A stretch of DNA of 64,000 bases from Beta vulgaris subsp. vulgaris (Eukaryota; Streptophyta; Magnoliopsida; Caryophyllales; Amaranthaceae), in NCBI RefSeq assembly GCF_026745355.1, contig NC_079209.1, positions 7,278,984 through 7,342,983 on the forward strand, written 5' to 3'. The position numbers were made by a program, and so were the translations under genes. Each line of letters starts with the position of its first letter. Position 1 is the first letter of the stretch. This document shows positions 45,695-54,903 of the stretch, one piece after another. Below the pieces are notes generated by a model that did not search any database, was not told where the DNA came from, and was given only the letters and a program-made list of their open reading frames with translations.

Positions 45695-46345
45695 GACGTG
45701 TGGCATGCTCGTCTGGGTCATACATCTTCTAGCATTATAGGAAACTTATGTTCAAATAAATACATCACATGTAGCTCTAAATTTCATGATGATTGTGTAG
45801 GATGTAAGTTAGGGAAAATACATCGTTTACCTTTTGATCATGTTGAACCTTTTCTACATATCCATTATATAAAATTCATAGTGATCTTTGGCAATCTCCT
45901 GTTTTGTCAAGTCAATTATTTCGATATTATGTTGTTTGTTGATGATTTTTCGCGCTATTCCTGGATTTATCCTTTACGTCGAAAATCGGAAGCTTATTCA
46001 AAATTTCTTATGTTTCAAAAGATGGTTGAAAATCTTAAGGGACTTTGACAATTCTCCTCTTCTACAACATTTTTCTGACAATGGTATTATTTTTCAAAAA
46101 TCTTGCCCCCATACTCCATCTCAAAACGGTGTTGCAGAACGCAAACATCGTCATATCATTGAAATGGCTCGTACTATGATTATTCATTCTGACTTTCCTG
46201 CATAATTTTGGGTTGATGCATCATATACTGCCACTTACACTATCAATAGATTACCCATCCCGGTTTTAGGGGGTGTTTCACCTTTTGAAAAATTATTTCA
46301 TCGTCCTCCTTCCTATCAATTTTTAAAACATTTGGATGTGAATGC
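45695..46345 (+). pseudogene. Copia-2 integrase, fragmented
   Basis: WHARLGHTSSSIIGN and DDCVGCKLGK give the HHCC domain; FVDDFSRYSWIYPLRRKSEA and SQNGVAERKHRHIIEMA are core pieces. At least two frame changes occur, and core residues between them appear deleted (near 46050). Confidence 0.8.
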
Positions 46346-46351
46346 TTTCCT

Positions 46352-46975
46352 TTGTTCCTGAACTCTCAAAATCACAAACTGCAACCTAAATCTAAAACTT
46401 GTGTTTTTATTGGATATGCATTGGAATATAAAGGGTATCGATGTTTTGATCCTACTACTAAGAAAGTCTACACTAGTCGCCATGTCCTCTTTCATGAACA
46501 TAAATTTCCATATCGTGCTTTAGTGGGTGCCTTATCTGATATGCCTTATACGTCGCCCATGGCTTTGTCGTCTGATTGGAGTCCTACCAATGTATCACGT
46601 GAGCTCCCCCAGCTCCCCCGCTACTCCCAGTGTCGGACCCGTTGTCTCGGTCCTTGCCCCGCAGCCTCGCTGCCTCATCTCCCCACGGCCCACAACAGTT
46701 GGTGCCCAACTCCGCTGCCTCGCCTGCTGTCGCTATTGTCCTTAATAGCCTGGCAGGCCAGCTCATCCTCCCCGTGTCGCCTCCTGTCGAGCACATTTCC
46801 TCTCCCTTGCGAGCGTCGCCTCGCACGCCTCCTGACCCGTACGCTGACGCCTCAGCTGCTGCTGGACCATCGTCAGCCTCCTCCATCCACAAGGATGGCC
46901 CGACCTTGTTCTCCCCTCCCTCGTCGTCTGGTAGTGTGTCCCCCCACGTCCCCCCTCCTCCCTCTCCGTAGCTAA
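46352..46975 (+). pseudogene. Copia-2 integrase C-terminus and Pro-rich linker
   Basis: QPKSKTCVFIGYALEYKGYR, FDPTTKKVYTSRHVLFHEH is the standard copia integrase tail. It is followed by a GC-rich, frame-shifted Ser/Pro-rich linker to the reverse transcriptase. Confidence 0.8.
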
Positions 46976-46985
46976 CCACCATCCG

Positions 46986-48518
46986 ATGGATACGCGCCTT
47001 AAAAGTGGTGTGTCTGAGCCTAAAATATTCATGAACTTAAAAACTGATATAACTGAGTCTGAACCTACTAACTTTAAACAAGCGTCTAAAGACTCACGTT
47101 GGCGTCAAGCTATGTTAGATGAATATAATGCTTTGATTAAAAATGACACATCGGAGTTGGTACCTCGCAACTATGATAAGAATTTACTTGGTTGTAAGTG
47201 GGTCTACAAGATTAAATATCATTCTGACGGTTCTGTGGAGCGGTTCAAAGCCAGACTTGTTGTTTTTGGTAATCATCAGCAGGCAGGTATTGATTACTTT
47301 GAAACCTTTAATCCTGTTGTTAAACCTACTACTGTTCGCTTGGTTCTTACTATTGTAGTTTCTCTTAAATGGTCTATTCGTCAGTTAGATGTCAAAAATG
47401 CATTTCTTCATGGTTTTCTTAATGAAGAGGTTTATATGCGCCAACCTCCGGGTTTTATTCATCCATCTAAACCTACTCATATTTGTCGTCTCAGAAAGTC
47501 CATTTATGGTTTGAAACAGGCTCCTAGGGCCTGGTTCTCCCGGTTTAGCAACTTCCTTTTATCTATTGGTTTCAAGTGCATCAGTTGTGACACTTCTATG
47601 TTCACTCTCAAATATCATGGTCATTTCATTATTCTTCTCTTATATGTTGATGAGATTGTCCTTACTGGTAGTAGTCCTCTTCTTGTTGCCAAATTCATCT
47701 CTGTTCTTTCTTCTCAATTTGCTATGAAGGATTTAGGGGATCTTCATTATTTCTTAGGTGTACAGGTTGTGCGTACTCCCTCTGGTTTATTTTTATCACA
47801 ACATAAGTATGTTTCTGATTTACTTCGTAAATTCGATCTGCATACTGTTAAACCAGTTACCACTCCTGTTGTCTCTAGAGTAACATTGTCTCTGCTTGAT
47901 GGAGAACTTCTTGCTGATCCCACAAATTATCGTAGTATGGTTGGTGCATTGCAGTACTTAACTATGACTCGTCCTGATATTGCTTATGCTGTTCATATGG
48001 TGTCCCAGTTTATGCATGCTCCTCGTACTACTCACCTTCATGCTGTGAAAAGAATTTTCAGATATCTGCAGGGCACTTTGGACTATGGGCTGTATTTATA
48101 CAGCAGCAGCTCTCCTACTATTATTATTGCCTATTATGATGCAGATTGGGCAGGATGTCCTGACACACGGCGTTCTACTACTAGCTATGCTGTTTTTCTT
48201 GGGAAGAATTTAATTTCCTGGCGTTCTAAAAAGCAACCTACTGTCTCCAAATCCTCCACTGGCGAAGCTGAATACAGGGCAGTTGCCTACACAGCTGCAG
48301 AAACTATTTGGCTCAAGCAACTTCTTGCTGACATTAGCCATTTTCTCCGTCGTCCTGTGATTAATGTCTCTGCTACTTATCTCACTGCTAATCCAGTTCA
48401 TCATGATCGTAGCAAACATATCGATGTTGACTATCACTTTGTTCGAGAAATGGTTGCCAAGGGAGGTCTTATTGTTCGACATGTTCCCGCAGTCTCAGGT
48501 TGCAGACATCTTTACTAA
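46986..48518 (+). CDS. Copia-2 reverse transcriptase and RNase H
   Basis: One long open frame of 510 codons: [66 protein letters not shown] (normally YVDD), MKDLGDLHYFLGVQV, then RNase H YYDADWAGCPDTRRSTT and SSTGEAEYRAVAY. The last stretch (ADIFTKGLSTDLF) is in the next frame, to 48588. The Glu in the YVDD box probably abolishes polymerase activity. Confidence 0.9.
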   Translation: MDTRLKSGVSEPKIFMNLKTDITESEPTNFKQASKDSRWRQAMLDEYNALIKNDTSELVPRNYDKNLLGCKWVYKIKYHSDGSVERFKARLVVFGNHQQAGIDYFETFNPVVKPTTVRLVLTIVVSLKWSIRQLDVKNAFLHGFLNEEVYMRQPPGFIHPSKPTHICRLRKSIYGLKQAPRAWFSRFSNFLLSIGFKCISCDTSMFTLKYHGHFIILLLYVDEIVLTGSSPLLVAKFISVLSSQFAMKDLGDLHYFLGVQVVRTPSGLFLSQHKYVSDLLRKFDLHTVKPVTTPVVSRVTLSLLDGELLADPTNYRSMVGALQYLTMTRPDIAYAVHMVSQFMHAPRTTHLHAVKRIFRYLQGTLDYGLYLYSSSSPTIIIAYYDADWAGCPDTRRSTTSYAVFLGKNLISWRSKKQPTVSKSSTGEAEYRAVAYTAAETIWLKQLLADISHFLRRPVINVSATYLTANPVHHDRSKHIDVDYHFVREMVAKGGLIVRHVPAVSGCRHLY

Positions 48519-48593
48519 AGGCCTATCTACTGACTTGTTTACTAAACATCGTACCAATCTATCCGTTGTTTCACCCCGTAAAGATTGAGGGGG

Positions 48594-48748
48594 TGTATTA
48601 GATAATATTATATGTAAAGGGATAATATTATATTGTAAAGGGTAGAAGGGTACTTTTATAGTCATAGGTCTGTATTATAAACACTATATATATTGAATGC
48701 CAGGTTAACCTACAACAGGTTAACACATTATTTTCCCACACTTGTACA
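48594..48748 (+). repeat. Copia-2 3' LTR
   Basis: It starts TGTATTAGATAATATT after the purine tract GATTGAGGGGG and ends ACTTGTACA. Followed by ACTCT. Confidence 0.88.
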
Positions 48749-48965
48749 ACTCTAGCTAAGCAAGGTTTGAGGAGAGTTAGTTGATGAGTTTGTTGCTTGG
48801 TTGTAAAATTTAGTTGTTGAGCTTGGATGTATTAGTTACTGGTTGTTCCATCCCATCTGTGTGTGCTGGCATGACTTAATGAGCAGCCACTGTACAAGAG
48901 GAATGATGTAATTTTGGCCACAATTTCTAATGAATGAAATATAACTAAATTATCAAAAAAAAAAA
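48749..48965 (+). mobile_element. LINE-3 fragment, right part and poly(A)
   Basis: Continues the RNase H end (AKQGLRR; then VDEFVAWL and stop in the next frame), followed by a 3' UTR and an A run at 48955-48965. It joins 43416 across copia-2. Confidence 0.7.
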
Positions 48966-48989
48966 TGGCTTTATATTCCACACATGGTT

Positions 48990-49651
48990 GTTAATGATGA
49001 TAAAAAAATAATTAAGAGAAAGAATGCAGATGTAAGTTCTATTGACTATCAATCGTAGAATAATAGCAAACAATAATAGAATATCAAATAATAAAGCAGG
49101 AAAGAACACACCAAAACTTTTACGTGGAAACCCAAGAACTGGGAGAAAAACCACGAATATGCACTAGGAATCGATGAATGTTCAAGAAAGATTACAAAAG
49201 TGCTCAAGATCTCTCTCTATAGTCATTTCTCTCTCTAATATGTGTTTAATGATGAAGAATACATTAATGACGTAATTAGGGTACCTATTTATACCCCCAC
49301 TAGGAAAACCGCGTTTTCGGAGCCGTCCCGCGTCAACAACAGACCCGCCCGATCGGGCGAGTAATGCTCAAAGGAAAAACGCTCTCGGGCCCGATCGGGC
49401 GAGGGACGCTCGACTCGTAGTTCGGTCCTCCGTCCGATCGGGCGAACCAGCCCAACGCCATTGGGCGAGACTGAATTGCCCAACTTCTTTGCGTCGTTGC
49501 AGGCCCGATCGGGCAGCCTTGCCCAACCCGATCGGGCGAACCCCCGATAACTCCATTCGACGTATTTCTTAATTCGATGTTTTCCTTCAATGCAATCTTT
49601 CTCCATACCCCATACACCCCATTGAGCCTCATATGTACCATATACCCAACA
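48990..49651 (-). repeat. Probable solo copia LTR, reverse orientation
   Basis: On the minus strand it starts TGTTGGGTATATGGTACATA, the form common for plant copia LTRs, and includes TTTTTCTCCCAGTTCTTGGG and GGTTTCCACGTAAAAG before an AT-rich end near 48990. No internal region or second LTR is present, and no TSD could be fixed. It contains several CCCGATCGGG palindromes (49350-49545). Confidence 0.5.
49345..49550. repeat. Cluster of GCCCGATCGGGC palindromes
   Basis: CGCCCGATCGGGCG or close variants appear near 49347, 49390, 49433, 49503 and 49529, plus the variant GCCATTGGGCGAG near 49456, spaced about 25-70 bases apart in a GC-rich island. Each is a perfect or near-perfect dyad. The overlapping open frames are artefacts. 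Confidence 0.85.
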
Positions 49652-49893
49652 GCAAAATTATACTCTAAGAAGAAAATGACTAAGCAAGTGACTTAAATTT
49701 ATTTTCATTTTTTTTTTGAAACTAGCATTGTCTCCATTTATCTATGTCGTTGAGGTTTAATTAAATCAATGGGTAAGATTAGCCTATAAATATAAATGGT
49801 TAAGATTTCAATAATTATGATAGGCTACAATATTGTTGCAGCCTTTGAACAATCATCCTATTCCTACAGTAATCATAAAATTGCATTAGTCAA
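49652..49893. other. Rest of NPF-B intron 1
   Basis: AT-rich, and resumes NPF homology at about 49867. GGCTACAAT (49823) mirrors ATTGTAGCC (43126), hinting at the ends of an older element. Confidence 0.4.
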
Positions 49894-49906
49894 AGTCAAT
49901 ATCACA
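49894..49906. repeat. TSD of LINE-2, left copy
   Basis: AGTCAATATCACA, repeated exactly at 51033-51045. Confidence 0.9.
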
Positions 49907-51032
49907 TAAGGTCGAAAATGGACAAGACCTCCTCTCGTCCAATTTTGTCTCACATAAAGGGTTTTCGTTAGCTTTAGCCTTAAAGCTAGCCTCTCGAACC
50001 TTTTCCCTCACCCCAAATGGACATACAATGGATTTGGAAAACTCGAACACCCCCTAAAATCTCTTTCTTCCTTTGGTTGGCATGGCATGACCGCCTTCCA
50101 CACAACTCCCTCCTGTTTATAAGGCAAATTGTGTCGTCTAACTCCTTGCCCTTAGCTTGATGCAGTTTAGAAAGCGAAGATAGCCTCCACCTCCTTCGCA
50201 ATTGCGTAATTCCGACCCAGATTTGGAATACCTTAGTGCCTAATAGGTTTCAAGGGGGTCCTTGGAAGAATAGTTACATAGCAATCTTAAGGAGACTAAT
50301 CCAATCCAGGGCCTCGAATGGGATATTCTCTTCCATTGTCTTTGTTATGAGGTGTGGAAAAGTAGAAACAGAGTAGTATTTGACCTTAAAACCAGGAAGG
50401 TGGAAGAAATTATTTACGCTGCAAAAAGACATGCTTGGGACTTGAAAAAAAGCCTATACCCGACCACAATTCCATGTAGCAAGGCTATCTAGCTCCTCCT
50501 AACCCAAGCCTACCCCTGCTAATCTTTATTTGAATGTGGATGCTTCGTTTATGGATGAAGAAACACCCATGGGAATCGGTGGAGCAGTGCGAAAACAGAA
50601 TGGAGAGTGGGTACATGGATTCGTCAAAAGCACTTATGCACGCAGTTCACTAATGATAGAAATCCTGGGTATTAGAGAAGGGCTCCTCTTTTGCAAGAAT
50701 AGGAATATAAACTCTTGTATCATTCTTACGGATTGTAAAGTGGCAGCTCAAGTCATTTATGATCCTCCTAATTTGTGGTGTGGTATTACTCCTTTGCTCA
50801 TTGAGTGCAGGGTGCTATGTGAGGAACTCCACAATGTAAAGCTGATCTATGTTGGAAGGGAGCTTAACAAAGTCGCGGATTGTCTTGCAAAAAAAGCGAG
50901 AACATTAGATGATTGTATGAACAATATTAGGGTCTTACCCCAACCCCCTAATTTTTGCGTAACTACATACATTTCGGATTGTAATAACTCTTTATTTAGT
51001 GTTATTTAACTATCTTCAACAAAAAAGAAAAG
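49907..51032 (+). mobile_element. LINE-2, 5'-truncated L1-type element
   Basis: About 1.1 kb with a perfect 13-bp target duplication and an A-rich end (AAAAAAGAAAAG). It retains only the zf-RVT region (WKTRTPPKISFFLWLAWHDR, frame broken) and the RNase H. The 13-bp TSD and tail are diagnostic of LINE integration. It interrupts intron 1 of NPF-B. Confidence 0.92.
50530..51009 (+). CDS. LINE-2 RNase H domain
   Basis: 159 codons: NVDASFMDEETPMGIGGAVR, SSLMIEILGIREGLLFC, ILTDCKVAAQVI and LNKVADCLAKKAR cover the catalytic D, E, D and D positions. The start ATG is probably internal to ORF2. Intact in frame. Confidence 0.88.
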   Translation: MNVDASFMDEETPMGIGGAVRKQNGEWVHGFVKSTYARSSLMIEILGIREGLLFCKNRNINSCIILTDCKVAAQVIYDPPNLWCGITPLLIECRVLCEELHNVKLIYVGRELNKVADCLAKKARTLDDCMNNIRVLPQPPNFCVTTYISDCNNSLFSVI

Positions 51033-51144
51033 AGTCAATATCACAATTTAATATCTGGAAAATGTAACTCAGTCCAACCAAATGACGACTATATCTATAT
51101 AATATATACCTTAATACGTATACAAAGTTAGAGGGTGGGATTAC

Positions 51145-51170
51145 CTGTTATTCGAGAAAAATGTCCGCAT
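51145..51170 (-). pseudogene. NPF-B exon 1
   Basis: It matches NPF-A exon 1 (ATG...ATAACAG/GTAAT) but is 26 nt long instead of 25, so it is out of frame with exon 2. Confidence 0.65.
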
Positions 51171-51510
51171 GATTTTGATGTAATAACTCTTGGTTTCTGC
51201 TGAAAAATATGCATGCAACATCTTCAATAGTTTTAAATGATAAATTTTGAATAGCCTTGTACACAACTTATACAAGTGACAGACCTTTGTCTATAGACTA
51301 CAATATTTTGTAGATAACAAAGAAAAGATAGGATCATACATACTCAATTTAGAAGAATATACGGAGTACACAAAATTTCAGGAGTTAGTGAGCTACATAT
51401 ATAAAAAAATGCAGAAAAATAAAATCATACCCACTAAATTATGGACAAATAAGGTCTCCTAATGAACAATGCAAGATGATGAAGGCATATTAGTTGAGGA
51501 GGGTGATATA

Positions 51511-51828
51511 CTCCCTCTGTTTCCTAAAGATCTTCCCACTTACTGTTCCTACAGATACCAAGGAAAATCAAGTTGTATGGGGCATGGTGTAAGTAAAGTA
51601 GGAGAGAGAAAGGGGTTAAGATAAATAAACAAATAAAAAGGGGTTAAAGTAGGAGAGAGAAAGGGAGTAAAATTGAATTAATAATGTAATGGTGGACCAT
51701 ATGATAGTGACATGAGAGGGTAAATAGGGAAATTTGTTTTGCCAAATAAGGAATAAAGCAAAAGAGGGAAGATCTTTTGGAAACACCCTTAAACGGAAAG
51801 AGGGAAGATCTTTAGGGAACGGAGGGAA
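51511..51828. mobile_element. Stowaway-type MITE 2
   Basis: The left end CTCCCTCTGTTTCCTAAAGA and reversed right end TTCCCTCCGTTCCCTAAAGA are flanked by TA (51509-51510 and 51829-51830). It is absent from the matching spot upstream of NPF-A (near 9920), so it inserted after the duplication. Confidence 0.88.
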
Positions 51829-51999
51829 TATAGAGTTAATTTATACTCTTAGTAAATGAGTATTATTAAGTTATTATTTTAGTTTATATTACTATAACTC
51901 ACTCCACCCCCATCTGCATTGCATAGAGTGTCAATAATTTGACTTTTGGCTTGCAACTTGCAAGTTGCTAATCATATGAAGTCAATATTTAAAGTAGAA

Positions 52000-52393
52000 A
52001 GACCCGACATCTAAAGATGAGAGAGAAAGTAAGAGAAAAAAAGAAAGAGAAAGTTGAAGCGATACTTCGAAACAATGAAACCCTAGAAAACCAATCCACT
52101 TTTTTGATCCAAAACCCCAAATTATCTTCCCTCCTCCATTACTGCCAGCTTCCCCTGCCAAAGCAAAGCCGCCTCCTCGTTTCTTGCGTATGGGCATTAA
52201 TTTTTCTGCTCATTTCAAGTTGCTTTATCTATAAATCTCATCTTTACGCTTCCAAAAAAGCCCCAATTCAATTTAAAGGCTACTCTACTATTTTTAGCCC
52301 TAAAAAATTATTAAGTCTACATACTCATTTCCCTAAAGCTTTGAGCGTGATTAGTAGATCTCATTTCTTCCGATTTCGGTTGCTTGGCGGAGT
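52000..52393 (+). mobile_element. LINE-4, 5' leader region, left part
   Basis: Homology to the NPF upstream region stops near 51990, and new sequence begins with GAGAGAAAGTAAGAGAAAA. It is open as one frame for about 125 codons but has no known domain. It continues in register across the gypsy element at 63014, where ORF1 of a LINE follows. It is probably the LINE 5' UTR; the exact start is approximate. Confidence 0.5.
52389..52393. repeat. TSD of the gypsy element, left copy (GGAGT)
   Basis: Identical to 63014-63018. Confidence 0.9.
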
Positions 52394-54886
52394 TGTAATC
52401 CCCCACATTTTTAAAGGATTTTCATAAATATATTAAGTTATTTATGTAGTTATATTTAAATCCAAATGAGTTTGGAAATGGTTTGACTTTTAAAAAGGGT
52501 TGACTATTTTCAAAAGTCAACTAAAAATATTTTTCTTAGCTTAATAAAACTTGTAATACTTTAATTAAGCGTGTTTTAAATAAGAGTTTAATTATTAAAA
52601 GCATATTTGAAAAGAAAACTTAATGGAATCGAAAGCCCAAAAGTAATAAAAAGGGAAAGGATAATTTGATGACTAAAGTCCTATAAGGCCATCTTGTTAG
52701 TCATCAAAGTTTTAATTATTGAAATTTCTTTTCCTAAGCCCAATAGGATTAGCCTATTTAAATATCCTAAAAACCCAATTATTTTGCCCTACACTTTATT
52801 TTCTCTCTCCTCCCTTGCACGTGAATTCCGAGTTCTCTCTCCCTCACTCGACATTTTCTCTCTCCTCTCTCTTTGTGCGTGAGTTCATATTTCTTCTCTC
52901 AAAAATCGTTTCTTCTTCGCTAAGTAACGTTTCTTGTTGAACAAGAAACGTCACAAATAATTTCTTGAGGCCGAAACCTTGCTGCCGCCGCCTCCTTGCT
53001 GTTGTCCTTCAGTCGGCGCTGCTCTCCTTCCTCATATTTCGGTTGTTTTTCTTTACTTCTCCTTTAAGATTCCATTAAAGTCCTAATTTTTATTGTTATT
53101 TTATTACTATTTACATGTTTATGATTTTAGTTATCATTTATTATGAAGAATATATTTTCGGTTCATATGTATAAAAGAAAAAAAATTTCAGATTTATTAT
53201 TTTTAGTTTTAATCATGAAAGATGTGATTTTTAGGGTTTTAAATCACTAGAAATCATATATTTAAAGTATAAATATGAATTTTGATTGGAATACGATTTT
53301 TATATGCATTTAAAATATTTTCAGAAGGTTTAGAAAATTTTATAAATGCTGGAAATTCAGAAAGTTAGTATTTTAAGGTTTTTAATCACTAGAATAGTTG
53401 ATCTATACTAGGGATTAAAAATAACGAGAGTTTAAATTATAAAAACGATTTTTAAAGACGTTTAAAAGGGTTTGGGACGTTTTTAAAGTTGCTGTATTTT
53501 TTTAGTTCAAGTATTTACTTGAGTATTTATTGTTCTAGGCGGAGATTTCATTGTAGGGGACTTTTAGAGCATAAAAGTGGCCTACCGTTGCGTTTATACA
53601 AGGTACGTACATAGTCTACGTGCTATATGGTTAGAAACATGCTCTAGGGATGTTTTTAATTTGTAGTATCATGTATAGGACCTTGTTGTTCATATATATG
53701 ATTTACTAAGATGGCTTTACATGTTATTTGCTTGTATGCTACATGTAAACTAAGAATATGTTTAAGTAAGATTGTTTGTATGGAAGTTTGATGCAAGCAG
53801 CTAAGTTTAGTTTGGTATTAATTCGTGAGTGAATTAATGTAAGTAAATTAGAATCATGTGCTACATAGATTCTTTGAGATTATTTATTTATCTTATAAGA
53901 ACCGTGGATCTTATTTGGTAATTTTGAGTTATACTATATAAAGGTACAGTTTACTGTTGGCTAGGTTCAACAGGCAAGTTAGCAAAGAATAAAAGAAATT
54001 AAAAGAGTCTTGAATGATAAGTTGTGAACTTGTTAATTCTAAGATAAAAAGGAGTTTTGTGATTTTATGTGATTATTAGCTATATATGTTGTGTGCTTGG
54101 TTGGTGTCAACACAAGTATTAAAATGAATGCAACGTAAAGTGAAACGAGATAGGTTATAGACTTTAGACTGGTGCACGTCTAGAGTTGGACACTAAGGGT
54201 TGGGATTCATGGTGAGCGTGCCGTGAGTTTTCCTAGGATTGGATTGATCACCTTTCCTTATTAGTTAAAGGTTCCTCGATATCGCAGGTCATTTTGGATT
54301 ACGGAGTCATGACCGTATTTCCTATTTCAGTATAGACAACTCGTCCCATAGCAATTCCATTTAAAAGAAGAAATAAAAGTTTAGGGTCCAGTTCAGTAAG
54401 AGTCATCTGCAGTTTGTTATATGCTTATTATTATTTACGTTGTAGTATCATGTTTAGGATTATTTATGCCTGATATGTAGTACTCAGCTTTGCTGATTAC
54501 GTGCTTGTCTGTGTTTGTGATCATGGCTTTGCCTATTGATCCTGTGGTGATCCTTCGGGGAGCAGAGTCAAGAAAGCATTGACATTACAGGTTCGAAGAT
54601 GCATACCATGGGGAATCTGGAATGGAGAGGCTTTTGTGACATTAGTAGTACTTAAGTTGTTCTAGGAATTTATATTTCCAGACTTAGCTTTAAGTTGGTG
54701 TGTTTCAGTTCAAACATTGTTTGGTTCTTATTTCATAAGTTTAATAAAGTTGTTTTGTTTTAATAAGTTTTCCGCTGCAAAATTCTGAGTAAGCCGAAAC
54801 GTTTCACACGGGCGATAATGCCTGGGTAATTCTCTAGATTTGTTATAAAAAGTATTTCTAGAAAGAAGAATTATCGGGGTGTTACA
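52394..54886 (+). repeat. Gypsy 5' LTR
   Basis: It starts TGTAATCCCCCACATTTTT and ends ATCGGGGTGTTACA. The TATTTAAATA near 52756 may be the TATA element, followed by pyrimidine-rich leader sequence. The small open frames inside are not genes. Confidence 0.94.
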
Positions 54887-54889
54887 AAG

Positions 54890-54903
54890 TGGTATCTGGG
54901 AGC
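54890..54903 (+). other. Gypsy primer-binding site
   Basis: TGGTATCTGGGAGC lies three bases after the LTR, a variant of the iMet primer site. Confidence 0.75.

Larger units (their letters stand above)
43417..48748 (+). mobile_element. Copia-2, degenerate Ty1-copia element with short LTRs
   Basis: A 5.3-kb element with LTRs of about 155 bp, a Met primer site, and gag, protease, integrase, RT and RNase H in order, with several stops and frame changes. The TSD is ACTCT (43412-43416 and 48749-48753). The 5' LTR lacks the first two bases (TG) seen at the 3' LTR. The LTRs differ by about five substitutions and an indel, so it is older than copia-1. It is inserted inside LINE-3. Confidence 0.9.
37930..51990 (-). 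pseudogene. NPF copy B, decayed paralogue riddled with insertions
   Basis: Segments colinear with NPF-A: intron 2 end (37930-38046), exon 2 end (38047-about 38163), exon 2 start (43014-43089), intron 1 (49867-49906 and 51033-51140), exon 1 (51145-51170) and the upstream region (51430-51990). Exons 3 and 4 are missing; homology stops inside intron 2 next to the kinase. Exon 2 has a 20-bp deletion near 38056 and exon 1 an extra base, so the copy was dead independently of the insertions. The inserted sequences are LINE-1 in exon 2; LINE-3, copia-2, a probable solo LTR and LINE-2 in intron 1; and Stowaway-2 upstream. It was probably formed by duplication with copy A, in the same orientation. Confidence 0.82.

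Noticed and set aside
46584..46982. Long GC-rich open frames on both strands in copia-2
   Set aside because: They overlap the Ser/Pro-rich linker between integrase and RT; the GC-rich composition keeps several frames open by chance.
52017..52427. A separate host gene of 136 codons
   Set aside because: Its last codons are gypsy LTR sequence, and the true continuation across the TSD leads into LINE ORF1, so it is more likely a LINE leader.
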